Shown piece after piece: positions 31,061 through 42,784 of a DNA stretch of 64,000 nt. This DNA is from Roridomyces roridus. Its lineage: Eukaryota; Basidiomycota; Agaricomycetes; Agaricales; Mycenaceae. The stretch spans positions 124,001-188,000 of the forward strand of contig JARKIF010000032.1 of NCBI GenBank assembly GCA_029378245.1. Direction: 5' to 3'. The position numbers and the translations under genes are program-made. A model generated the notes under the pieces. That model was not told the DNA's origin. It ran no database searches and was given only the letters and a program-made list of their open reading frames with translations. Position 1 is the stretch's first letter. Every line of letters starts with the position of its first letter.

Positions 31061-33356
31061 TTATTGCACTTCTTGCCGCGCAATGCTATCGATCCCGTCC
31101 TGGTCCAGCAGCAGGCCGTCATCGTCTAGATCCTCCTCGTCTTCTTCAAAATCCAAGCCCTCGAACCCCTCAACCTCAAGTTCCAGATCCCCATCGTAAT
31201 CCCCGCCGTACTCAAAGACGTAATTCGTTGGACTCTGGGTTTCGACCTCGGCAGCCAACAGCCGCGCCTCAGAACTTGAACCGCCCATCCAAGGATCGTC
31301 CCACAATTCACTGATCTTGGCGCGCCTGCTCGGATCCCTCACAAGCAATCGCGCCACAACGCCCCGTGCACCCGCGCTTTCAAGGAGCCTCGGACCCGTA
31401 AGCTCCGCCTCCTCCAGCTGTCTATACCCGTCCTTATCTTCGGTGGGACTCGGACAAACAGTCAAATCAGAATCCCCCGAATTGGAGGCGTGTAATGGGC
31501 CTTCCTCCCCATCCTGCTCGACAGGCGGTGTCGGGACCTCGGGCCACTCGTACTCTCCCCGAGCGATGGACATCAACCAGTGCCTCCGCGCCGCCGCGCT
31601 CTCACGTGCACCGCCCTCCCGGTTAATGCGGCCTCCAAGCACCGGACTCGAGACCCCCTCGCCAAATGGCAACCGACGCGTGCACAACGCGTACAAAACC
31701 ACCCCACACGCCCAGGCATCTGTCTCGCGCCCATCATACTTTCGCCCGCTAATCACCAGCTCTGGAGCCGCGTAAGCTTCGCTGCCACACCGGGTGTTCA
31801 ACAACGGCGAATCCACGTCGATGAAGCGTGACAGACCGAAATCCGTCAGCTTGAGGAGCGGGCCAGACGGCAGCGTCGCACATGGGAGGGTCGTCGTCAG
31901 CAAGATGTCTGTGTCAAATGTCAGCTAGTGGCAGGGAACAGGACTCGAAAGAGCGCTTACTCTCAAGCTTGACATCGCGATGCACGAGTCCCACCCCGTG
32001 CATCCACCCAACCGCCTTGCAAAGCTCAGTCCACATCCTCCGAAGTAGCGACTCGCTAAGCATATTATGCGTCTCATCGTTGTTAACGACCCCCAGCAGG
32101 TCTCCACCAGCAACGTATGGCATCACAAGAACGTGATAGGAAGGCGTCGTGAGGTGCGTGAGCAGCTTGGTGATATTTGGATGCGATATATGCCGTAGGA
32201 CCTCGACCTCACGTACGAAACTCACACGGGTCCGGTCGCGCTGCAGTTCCTCCTCGCGGCCCGACACCGGGGCGAGCGTTGTCGAACGTGCGGTCATTTT
32301 CAGAGCGACAAGCCGCATGGAGTTGAGCGCAGAGGCAGACGATGATGTCTGTAACCATGAGCCCGTCCCTGAGCGCTCCTGCTCTGCCAACATACGCTTC
32401 CCAGCTCCCAGTGGCCGCACACCAGGAACCCGAACTTTGCGGAGCGAGCTCGTGCGTGATAGAGACATGGAGCTCATGGAGCTCTGTCGCCGAAGGTTGC
32501 GTAGACTCCGTCGACTACGCAGGACGAGCGGGTCATCAGACAGGTCATCCGCGAGCCACACACTCGAGAAAGCTCCTGTTCCGAGTTGCTTGACAAGTCG
32601 GAGAATTGTATCCGACGATGGCGGAGGCTCTACGGTGAGCATTGGGGCGCCCGTGTCAGACAATGAGTCCAACGGAAGGCCCGGAAACGACAGTGTGTAT
32701 GGGGTGGTAACTTCTGGTAGACCAGAGACCTGAGAGGCGGGAGACTGCGTTAATGGTGAAGAGGAAACGGAGTCGGAGGACGTGAGAATTCCCGAGTTGT
32801 CCGTCGAAACGCTCCGTGAACGTGGAGGTGCTGTGCGCGCGCGGATGATGGATCCGACGGCGAGCTCTTCGTGTACCTGGGACGGGATGGTGGAGGGAAG
32901 CCGTGGAGTTGTGTCGTCATCTGGAAGCTGGGCGTACATTGGAGTGGGAACGCTGGAGAGCTCTCCGACCCCGTTTGGCTGGAGGTCTAACCAGGGTAAA
33001 TGTCGTTTCTCGGGCGTTGGGGGTGTTGCAGGAAGACTCTGGGTCAGGAACTTGACCGGGGATGATGGAGGCTTGGGAGTAATGGGGGTGCTGCCATTGA
33101 TGCTGGGCGGCGACACGAGGGGAGAAGGTGGGCGGGTGGAGAAGGGCGAGGCGAAGAATGCATGAGTCTTGGCTCCGGGGCTGATAATGTCGGAAAGAGA
33201 TTCGCGAGGCGCGGGCGAGACGGATGGGGAAGGTAAAGATGAAAAATCGGATCCCGAGAAAGCTGAGGAGAGGGAGGTGGACGTGGAGGAACTGAGTCCA
33301 GAGAGACTCGGAGAAGAGTCCACGGACGAAGAGGAGGAGGGTGGAGAGCAGTCCAT
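31061..33356 (-). CDS. Serine/threonine protein kinase with disordered N-terminus
   Basis: About 260 Ser/Pro/Thr-rich residues precede the kinase domain. Catalytic elements are LVKQLGTGAFSSVWLA (glycine loop), RLVALKMTAR (ATP Lys), FVREVEVLRHISHPNI (Glu), LVMPYVAGGDLL (hinge), GLVHRDVKLENILL (catalytic loop; the E-N junction is restored by removing the intron at 31909-31961), KLTDFGLSRF, YAAPELVISGRKYDGRETDAWACGVVLYAL and a late RDPSRRAKISELWDDPWM. A Ser/Arg-rich insert of about 80 residues sits between the glycine loop and the VALK lysine. The C-terminus is very acidic (LEVEGFEGLDFEEDEEDLDDD). All catalytic residues are present. It resembles fungal CAMK-group kinases of the Prr1/Prr2 type (inference). 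Confidence 0.87.
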
Positions 33357-34804
33357 CGCCGTTCGCTCGCTAGAGCGTCAATGCTGCAATCAACTGTCCG
33401 CGGTAAGTTGGTCTGCACCGCGTCAAGAGCTGGGTAGACTCACTGCGCAGAAGAGAGGGCTACTTGGGCGCGTAGATCAGGGATTGGGATGAAAGTGGGG
33501 ACATGATATGCATACGTGACAGTGGGAAGAAGCCCGGAGGTCAAACGGAGGCCCGGGACGGATGATTCCGCGCAAAATATCCAGCCGGCGAGGGTGTGAG
33601 GGATTTGCGCCCGACGGCTCGCAACAGTTTCAAGATGGAGAGAAGAATCGAGCTCACAGAACTCGGAAAGAGTATCTTATCGCATGGGAAGATGAGTCCT
33701 CGGTAACACGACAAATATTGGCAAACCTGTAACACCGACGTCCACAAAAGGATATTCAGGCACTTTTCTATTCCAGCATGTACATGTAACATTTGATGCC
33801 TCAGGGCAAGGCAGGTCCAATGAAGCACAGGTACAATTCCGACTCTTTGTCCATCCGACAGGTACCATCGGAGGAGGCGATGTACATCCTGGAAATATCC
33901 TGACAGAAAAGCACCTGGAAATGGTCGGTATTGAGCACTCGGAGCCATCTCAATATTTCAGGGCAGTCCAGGGACAAAGCAAGGTCCGTTCCAGGCCGTT
34001 CCAAGTCTGGCAGGACAGCGGCAACTCGGATACGTCGATCGTATGATCCGATGTTGGTTTCTCTTTTGATTTTGATCGGCCATTTGGAATCTTTCATCCT
34101 CACGGATTGTCTCGGATGCTCACGGAGGCTTCACCTGACCAGCAAGATTTACGATGCTCTGTAACTGCTGCCTTGCCGCTGACCGTGGAGGTCTGCCATG
34201 ATGGCTTCCGTGTACTCATCCGCTTAATGGTCCGGTTTATTGGAGATCGCGGGACAGTGATGGCCTCCCGAGTTTGTCCAGGGTCTCTGAATCTCTCTCC
34301 TAGAGACTGCGGGATAGCGGTAGTACTATGCCCATTGAAGCAACATCGGAAACAGTCCGTCGCACGCCTGTGGGGACATTCACTTCCCAACGATTCATCT
34401 GGAAATGGCATCCAAGTTCCAATGAACCGGCCGCCCTCTTCCTTCCACCCACAAGGTCTCTGACACCCTCGAGACCCATTCTCACAGCGGTACCTTCGGA
34501 TTCGCGCGGTGTCCGAATATCGCACCCTGCCTGGAAACGGTATTCTCAGAGGTGGTAAACCCGGTCCCAAAAGCTCGGCGGCACCCGATGCAACACGCAG
34601 CCACGTTGGGGAGCGCTTCGAAGTGCTTGAAACAGATTTTTCAGTGGAGTAAGGTGCGAGGTGCGAAAGAAGTCGGTCTCATGATTCCCATGTCCGACTT
34701 CTTTCGGCAGCTAACCACTTCTGGCCCTCTTCGATTCGCTACTTTAAAACAATGCAACTATCTCCTCCATTCTCCGCACACTTTGACCTCCGCACCGTGG
34801 ACCT
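33357..34804. other. Long intergenic region with a hairpin near its right end
   Basis: About 1.4 kb without a convincing gene. The many open frames of 60-156 codons overlap on both strands and lack domains. Near the nitronate monooxygenase gene there is a perfect 13-bp inverted repeat (34664-34676 and 34694-34706). Confidence 0.5.
34664..34706. promoter_or_regulatory. 13-bp perfect inverted repeat upstream of the nitronate monooxygenase gene
   Basis: CGAAAGAAGTCGG, a 17-nt spacer, then CCGACTTCTTTCG, about 100 bp before the start codon at 34805. A direct reading is a binding site for a dimeric regulator (CGG/CCG ends fit Zn2Cys6 factors) or an RNA hairpin if within the leader. Confidence 0.45.
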
Positions 34805-36034
34805 ATGGTTTCCTTAAACACACCCCTCACTCAGCGACTGGGTACGGGACTAGACCGGGAGGGTCAGCTCTCTTGGATGCTCATTATATGTTTCAGGCCT
34901 CAAGACGCCTATTATCTCGGCCCCTATGGCTTTTGCCGCCACGCCAGAGCTTGCTTCTGCAGTCACTGCAGCAGGTGGTCTTGGGGCTATCGGCGCCGGT
35001 AAGGATCTACCCATCTGATAAATGATTAACCGCATCGGACACCCAGGCTTTGACACCACGGCCCAGCTCAAGGCCCATATCCAAACAGTTCGGACTTCTC
35101 TCAAGATTGAAGCCGGCGCTCCTGTCCCTCTGGTCATTGGGTTCATCGGGTGGATTCTTGACATGACCGAGCCTTCGGATGATCCCCGCCTCCTTGCTAT
35201 TCTCGATGAGCAACCGACGGCAATTTGGTTCGCTTTTAGCTCGAGTCTCGACAAGTATATCGCCCAGGTCCATGAGCATGACAAGAAGCACGGGCGGAAG
35301 ACTTTTATATTTGCCATGGTCAACTCGGTGGAACGCGCCCTCCATTATGCACCTCAAGTTGACGCGCTTGTCGTTCAAGGCGAGTTTTCATTTGCTTGCC
35401 CAAAATCTTGCCCAATTGACGCAGACCAGGCCAGGAAGCTGGGGGTCATGGCGGCTCCGAGTCTCCTCCTCTTCTCGTTCTGCTTACAGCCGTTCTCAAA
35501 GCACTTCCGGCCGGAGGACCCCTGGTCATAGCAGCCGGCGGTGTTTCCGACGGTAGCCAGGTTGCTGCTCTTATCACCATGGGGGCCCATGGCGTCGTTT
35601 GTGGTACAAGGTTTCTTTATACTCCCGAATGCTGCTATGGCCCTCTCCAGAAGGAGGTCCTCCTCAAAGCAGGGTTCAACTCGACAGTTCGTACACTCGC
35701 ATACGACGATGTTGGTCGCACAAATGGATGGCCAGCCAAGCACGACGGTCATGCAATTTCCAACAAGGTCATGGACGATCTCGCGGAGGGACTCAGTCTT
35801 GATGAACGCCGGGCTAGATTTGATGAGAGCGCCCTCAAGGGTGAGAGTGATCGCCTCGTCATCTGGGCTGGGAATGCAGTCGCGACGGTCAACGAAATCA
35901 AGCCTGCATCGGTACGTTTATTCCCCTGCGTGGTTTCTCGATCGCTTAACTGGTTCTGTTGCCAGGAGGTCTTGCTTCAGTTGCATGATGAGGCCGTCAG
36001 AGCGTTGCAGGGTGCGAGCAGTCTGTTGTCGTAA
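34805..36034 (+). CDS. Nitronate monooxygenase (2-nitropropane dioxygenase family)
   Basis: FMN-dependent enzyme oxidising alkyl nitronates such as propionate-3-nitronate to carbonyl compounds and nitrite. Start MVSLNTPLTQRLG, then across an intron (34849-34902) LKTPIISAPMAFAATPELASAVTAAGGLGAIGAG, the N-terminal FMN-site region. Later come VPLVIGFIGWIL, DALVVQG-QEAGGHGG with the conserved His, LPAGGPLVIAAGGVSDGSQVAALITMGAHGVVCGTRFL and LLKAGFNSTVRTLAYDDV. The end is LLQLHDEAVRALQGASSLLS. Introns are at about 34992-35038, 35380-35429 and 35911-35964. The third begins with GC; this splice is needed to restore the QEAGGHGG loop. The neighbouring P450 is oriented the same way. Confidence 0.9.
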
Positions 36035-37035
36035 AAATTGGTGTCTTTTGGGTTCCTGGTTGGAGCCTGAGATGATTGATATATACCCGACGAAGGATGC
36101 TGAACGGGGGCCGGTTTTCCACGAGGATGGGTCAATACCGCCGCATTCAGTTCGACCGAATACATCTTTCTTTTCTTTTTGTGAGAAGAGAGCGCGGCCA
36201 TCACTACGGCATCCCATTTGGGTAACGGTGGTAACTCCGCCGTCAGTTGCCCACCTCTCACTCCACTCCACGATGAAGGAAGCTCTCGTGCGAGAGCTTC
36301 CTGAACTTGACACCTATTCTTCGGCGACGGCGCAACGAACATGGGTCAATTGAGCGACTGATTCCGATTCCGATAGACACGAAGGTCGCCCGACCTCTGG
36401 GAGTCCGGGACCCGTCTCCAAACTTTAAACAAAACAGTTCCCGAGTTGAGAGATCGCCGCGGTCTTGCCATTGGGACACGGAGCCGAACTCATGATTTTC
36501 ACAAAAAATGCTTCAAGACAGTCTGCGATCCCAATACTGGTCGTGGCGTGAGCACCTGACCGAGAATTGTGCACATCCCTGTCCCAGAACCACCACCAAG
36601 GCTTCGCTCCTTGCCGCCACCTTTTCGAATGGAACTCTCCCATACTGCCTCCCTACAAAACCAATGGTCCCGAATCGTAACTTTCATCGAAATTCACGCG
36701 TCTGTCCGACAACTTTGCCACACGAGATTGGAAACCGCGATTTCACACATCACCACACATCTGACAAAGCGCAAAAAAGTCGAAATGCGTGTCAAGCTCC
36801 TGGTATTCCCGATCGCCGCGCTCTGAACAATGGACCCAAAATCGTTGGGTGCAATGCTGCGCCTAACAACGAGGGTGCGTGCTCCCCAGCATCCATTACT
36901 CGGAACAAGAAATCTGTGGGACCCGACTATTCATGCGTGGTTGCAGCGGCAGTGTTGTCCCCATTTGTTCGTCAAGTATGGAGAGACGGTGCGAGACTTT
37001 TAAGCACGGAAGGCAGCTCATCGCTTGCAGAAACA
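36035..37035. other. Intergenic region upstream of the P450 gene
   Basis: No gene was recognised in about 1 kb. Small frames overlap on both strands and have no domains. Confidence 0.5.
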
Positions 37036-39056
37036 ATGCCCGCTTTCCAGACTTCCTCGTACGAATATCTTCCAGACGTCGTCAGGACCATATGTTTTTA
37101 CTTGCTTGCCCGTGCCTAATCCCCTATTAGCTTCTCTCGCGTCGGACCTTCGCCTCTTTCGCTGTGCTCGTGATCGGTTTATGGCTCGCACCACTTTTAT
37201 TTCGGAAAAGTCTCGTGGACCAAAATGGGAACCCTCTGCCTCCTGGGCCTCTATTCCGCTATCTCTCTCTTGGCCAGTATGCAGAGCTGACCTTGGACCG
37301 TTGGGCTAAACGCTTCGGCGGTCTGTTCTCTGTTTGGGTGGGAGACCAGCTCTTTGTCGTCATTTCGGACCCACGGGTAGCTCAAGATCTTCTTGTCGAC
37401 AATGGCGCTATTTTTTCCAGCCGCAAGAGCTATTTCATCAAGAACGAGGTCATTCTTCATCATCGCGCCATTACTGCTTCGCCGTATAACCAACTTTGGT
37501 GGCGTCGATTCCAACCCGACCTTCTTATTTTTATTCATGATTTCGCAGGAGACATCACCGCAAAATAGCCATGCGTTTTCTCTCAGAGAAGGCAGCCCAA
37601 GGTTACGTTGATTCCGTGCAACAAGAAGTGATCGCGCTTCTTCGTTCCTTGAACAAAGAATCACGATCATCTGCCGTGCCAATCAATCCTGCGCTACCTA
37701 CTGTCCGTTTCACACTCAAGTGAGCAGTCCACTCTGGCACCCACAACTTTGTTGTAATCCCGTTGGCAGTAACATGCTCCGGGTTACATTCGGACAACGG
37801 ACCTCGTCACTATGTGACCCGCTGCTCCATCGGATCCAACATTGGGTCATGGAATTTGACGATATCACCAGTACGTTCCGCAACCCCTACCCTTCAAGAT
37901 GATTTACATTCCAGGCGCCATGTCGAATCCCGTGGATTTTGTCAAGCCTTTACAATACCTTCCTTCTCGGTCCCGTACTCGAGGATTGCATCTCAAGGAC
38001 GACTTCACCAAGGTTTATGGTGGAATGATACAGGACATGCACGCGCGCCTCGATAACTCTGAATACGTTCCGGACTGCCTCATCAAGAGCCTCCTTGAGA
38101 CACGGCACGAAGAAAACGTGGAGTTTGAGGATATCCTCGGGCTTGCCATCGCGTTCGCGTTCGGTGGCGTACATTCGGTAACTGACATGCATACTTTACA
38201 CTCGGTTTCTCACCGTCATCAGATATCAGGCATAATGCAGTGGTTCCTCGCGTTTATGGCGACCCACCCGTCGATTGCCGCTGCTGCACACGAAGAAGTT
38301 GATCGTGTGGTGGGCAGAGAGCGCTTACCAACAATGGAGGATGAGAAGGATATGCCCTACGTTAGGGCTATCATCAAGGAAGTGAGTATGCTGCATCTCC
38401 TCTTCCATGAGTCTGAACATTATATTAAGGTTCAACGCGTCCATGCTCCGTTCTGGATCCCGACACCACATTACTCCACAGCTGATTTCACATATAATGG
38501 CCAATTCATTCCGAAGGACACGGTTATAGTTCTCAACTGCTGGACGATTCACCACAACGAAGAGCGATATCCAGACGCGTGAGTTTCTTTCTCGTCTCTC
38601 GTGATTTCCATTGCTTATTAAAGAAATACCAGTTTCACCTTCAACCCAGACCGCTACCGGGGTTACGACCTAAGCTGTTCCGCGTCTTCCAAGTTACGTG
38701 ATCCAATGAAGAGGGACCATTGGACTTTTGGGGCCGGGCAAGTTCTCATACACAAGTCTCGAATTGCTGACTGATTCTATTCCAGCCGGCGCATCTGCCC
38801 CGGGCTGGCTTTGGCCGAACGAGAGCTCTGGCTCGCCATCTCCGGACTGTTGTGGCAAGTGGAAATCATTTCGTCTTAACCTTGCTGACAAATGACCATT
38901 AGGGCATTTACTTTTCACGAAGTCCCGGAGGAGCCTATTTCGCTGCAAGAGTATGAGGGTGCTTCGGGACGCACACCGTTGCCGTTTAGAATGAGATTAA
39001 CGCCACGGCACGAATCGGCTCGGCAGATGTTGGAGACTGATAGTGGAATAGCATGA
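37036..39056 (+). CDS. Cytochrome P450 monooxygenase
   Basis: Membrane-bound heme monooxygenase. The first exon MPAFQTSSYEYLPDV joins over a 51-nt intron to LLSRRTFASFAVLVIGLWLAPLLF (anchor) and the proline hinge NGNPLPPGP. Later parts are WAKRFGGLFSVWVGDQLFVVISDP, HEEVDRVVGRERLPTMEDEKDMPYVRAIIKE-VQR (the ExxR pair split by a 48-nt intron), FTYNGQFIPKDTVIVLNCW, FNPDRY and the heme loop FGAGRRICPGLALAERELW. The end is ESARQMLETDSGIA. About nine short introns. The I-helix reads AFAFGGVHS-ISGIMQWFLAF, lacking the usual acid-Thr pair of AGxDTT. CYP family and substrate cannot be assigned. Confidence 0.88.
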
Positions 39057-39249
39057 AAGATCTAGAACTACCACTGCACTTCGTTCGTACAATTTCCACT
39101 TGGGTAACTTGTCGCATGTCTACATATTCAAAATTCACATGTCCGTATTGAGTAACAAAGAAGTACAACAACGATACAACTGGAGCCAGTGTCTATTGTA
39201 CAGTGCGTGCCAAAGGATATGTAGCCCAAAAAGAGAGTAAACAAGAGAT

Positions 39250-42200
39250 TCAAGAGCCTGCGTCCGTGAGACTCGTGGCCATCCAACGGCCCTGCACCAA
39301 ATGATGAATAGCAATACCCCGCCCGGGCATCTGATTCCCAACACGAGACCCGTCCTCGAGATGAATAAAATGACCTTTGCCTTCAAGCGCAAGAAGCACA
39401 TCGTTGTACCGCGTCCCCATGACCCGCTCGATAGTAGGAAAGTCGCCGATCGTGCCGAGGAACTCGATGGCCCGATCCTTACGCGACAGCCACGGCACAT
39501 CCTTGTCGGGATTCTGCTCCTTGTTGACGATGAGGACGTTCCCGCCTACAACGCCGGGGTCTGTGATGGGGTAGAAAGACAGAATGTCCGAGGTCCCTGT
39601 GAGATGGGTCTGCAGATGGGCTGTGTGTGTCTTGGCACCAACAAAATGCGCCTGCCTCAACTTTGGGGAGAGGACAAATTCGTCGAGTGCAGCGCACACA
39701 TTGCACGACCCGGTGATGTTACGCATTTTGCCTTGGAACGGACCAAGGACGTGGTGGAGGTACGCTCCGATCACAGCGCGGAAGAAATCGCAAAAGGGTT
39801 TGTGGTAGACCTCCATGGAGTGGTCGCGCAGCGTGCGCCGGAGCGGGGGAACATACAGCGGGCTCATGATATCCGGAATCCAATCCGAGCCGTGGTCGCG
39901 GGGGACTGTCAGGAAGAGGACGCGCCGACACATGTCAAGTCGACGGATGGAGAGACAGAGGTCGATGATTTCTGAAAGGCGGCGGTGACGCAGGGAGATA
40001 TCTCCAGATCGAACGATGAGTGAGAAATCACTCAAGGTCGCGCCCAAGCCCTCGTCCACAAGGCCCTCGAATATCTGGGCGTCTTCGTCGCTTTTGACGC
40101 ATTCAGGCCGTGCGGCGTGGACGGACCGAAGGAACTCGACCCAAAAGTCGTACGCATTCGGGATCCGATTCACAGGACCGATCACGCTGAGAAGTATGCT
40201 TGAGCCCACAGAAGATCGAAGGAAGGTGTGTTGGACTTACACACTCCAGAAGAATGTGATCCCTTTCTTGCGTATCAGGGCGATGAATAAGGGAGCCATC
40301 TCTCGCTCCAAATGTTGCATAGTGTCGAGGGACTTGAGAAGCAGTTCAGTCAACCATCGCAACACGCCGTCTCGTTTTGACTCGGGCTCGAGCGAGAGTA
40401 GCGCTTCTTCATCAACCTCAATGAAGAACTCGAGGCACTTTCTGACGCCTTTGGTCGTCCAGCAGTATTCAATGCTGAGATTTGTCAGCCCAAGAAACAT
40501 AGGCAAAGGATGAGATCACCTTTCACGGATCTCGGGAAATGAGAACTGTTTCCATGCATCGAGCCATCGGATCGACTCGAGGGCGGAGATCAACGAGCCA
40601 TGGGAGCATGTACTGCGGACAGTGTCGACCCACATCTTGCAATCGTTCCAGCCAAGGGCAATCTCCGCAAGCGCAGTTTGAGCAGTAAAGTTGTACGGTT
40701 GTTGCCTGTAGAGAGACGATACGACATATGCAACAATCTTGCGCTCAACCGGAGACGGTGCTTGGCGGTCGACGTTGTAGAGCCGCTCCAATGCGTAAGA
40801 CGCCTTGCGTGTGTGCAAAAGGGCCTCCACTGTGCGGCGTCGTTCATAAAGCACAACTACTGTACGGTAGTGGTCTGTCGCGAATAAGGATAAGGAATAA
40901 AATCGTAGGGAGGTGCTTACGGAATTCGATCACGTGCGGGTCCTTTGGAAAGATAGGGGTCAGGTACTTGTCCCTGTCCCACAACAAGGAACTCACCTTG
41001 GCGTCGTACACCACAAGATCCGGCGCAGACTCGGCAGCCAGAACCGACTTGACAAGGTCAGACTCTTTGAGCTCCAGTTTCGTGAGCCCCGGAAGAGCCA
41101 CCCCATCAAAGTCAAAGACCTCCTTGATCGTCAAACGACGGGTATTGACCCTAAGCATCCTCGGTCTCCCCTGTCCATCGCGCGTCGTCGACGCCTCGTC
41201 TGCCGTGCCGATGAGATGGTCGTCCAGTGTCGCAAGCCCGAGCTGGAAGCCAAGCTCGTCGCAGACGAATTTCAGGTGAATAACGCGGTGCCTATCTTCG
41301 AGCTTGAGTGTGTCCGCCCGTAGATCGTTGTCACGGTACTCGTGCTGGAGAGGGTATGCGATGATGCTGGGCGCGGCATCTGGTTCGTATTCTTGGATAT
41401 CGGACCACTGTCGGAGAAATCGCTTTAGTTCGCCGAGTTTCTCTGGCATAGTGGGCAGTTGAGGTCGTTGGTCGTCAATGGCGACGAGGCGATACGACAG
41501 TGCGAGACGGCGCCCAGATTCGACAGGTTTGATCAAGCAGTCTACACCATGGTACCACGCGATGAACGAAGTCGAGAAACTAAAGATGGTCATTGGCACT
41601 GATTTTGATACAATCCAACAGGTGCGGCTAACCTTGACGTCGCAGACAGATCGTAGTTCTCTGAGCAGCCGGCGAATGATAGTTGGACATGCCCGCCGGT
41701 GTAGAGCGAAGGGAGGATGACATGGATGGTCCCGAATTCAGCAGTCTTGCGCGCCGGGTTCACAGTGCTGTCACAGAGAATCAGCGTCAAGACAGATGAG
41801 ATGCGAACACAGAATCCACCATTCATATTCCAAGATGCTGCGACCAGGATCAGTTTATGTTTCCCGAAACAGAAACATAGCTGCTTACTCAACGGTAGCT
41901 TCCCACAAAAGCAGACTCTGCAGCTCGAGCCGCGGTCGACTGCAATGCGGGGAAAGCTTCTTCCAGATATCCTTCAACACAATCTCCTCGAGATACGTCG
42001 TCCACGCGGGGTTGCCGCACTCGACATCCTTTGCATCAAGTTCCCACACATTTCCCACTGGTCGCTTGTCGCTTGTTGACTCTGAGATCACCGCTTGCAC
42101 CAAACGTGCGTCGCGTTCGCTGAGCGGGAGGCCAAGGATTCCGATCCCCTTGACGGTTAGTCCAGGGTTTGCGGCAGATGCGGTAGTCGCCGCGTGGCAG

Positions 42201-42784
42201 TACTTGCCGGGGAAAGAGAAATCTCGGCGCAGGAGAAGTTCCAGTTCGCGCTAGAACATATATGGAATCAACCATCCTTGAAGTAACAGCGGCGTATTGC
42301 TTTATTACGACATACCGTAATGTCGTCCTGTGCGGAGGATACGGGCCGAATCTCTGGCGAGTTGGCAGCGGCGGCGGGGACGACTCGTAATTTCTTGCGG
42401 GGTGGCTGGCCGTCGGTCTGTTGTAGGGGTGCCTTTATGACGGGGGGAGAGGTTGCAGAGCTATGCCGCCGGACTATCTGCGGTTTATCGCGTCGCCGCG
42501 GAGCGTGTTCGCGCAAGTATTGTTCGTCTCTGTACGGATGGGACCAGGTTGATCGGGGAACTGCAGTGTCCACCTGTGGTGTGTATATATCAGTGGAATT
42601 CTCCGAGTGTATCGCCGAAATTATTCACATAAAAGTGGCGTTGAGAAACTGGGTCGTATTGTTTCACCCAACCGGGGGGTAAATCGTCCGGGGATGGCGG
42701 AGAGTGCGGTGGAGGAGCCCGAGGAGACGAGTGTTGTCCTTGAGGCGATGTGCGTGTCTCTCGAGGAGAGGAGTGCGGAGCGGG
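39250..42784 (-). CDS. WW-domain protein fused to a 2OG-Fe(II) oxygenase-like region (first exon not found)
   Basis: The first visible exon has a Pro/Ser/His-rich lead-in, then a WW domain: DDLPPGWVKQYDPVSQRHFY, a 56-nt intron, then VDTAVPRSTWSHPYRDEQYL. After a basic linker (PPRKKLRVV), a phase-0 intron (GTATGT...TCTAG, about 65 nt) leads to the fungal 2OG-type region: RDFSFPGKYCHAATTASAANPGL...GLPLSERDARLVQAVIS, RPRLELQSLLLWE, EFGTIHVILPSLYTGGHVQLSF, SATSRLAAPV, AWYHGVDCLIKPVESGRRLALSYRL. A long C-terminal part (about 600 residues) is uncharacterised and ends VQGRWMATSLTDAGS. At positions where the family usually shows HxD and the distal His I read VNPARKT and DC, so iron binding looks lost. 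The true N-terminus lies upstream of the acceptor at 42785. Confidence 0.65.

Noticed and set aside
34100..34570. 157- and 118-codon frames on opposite strands
   Set aside because: Mutually overlapping, no ATG context or domain; treated as chance in a GC-rich intergenic region.
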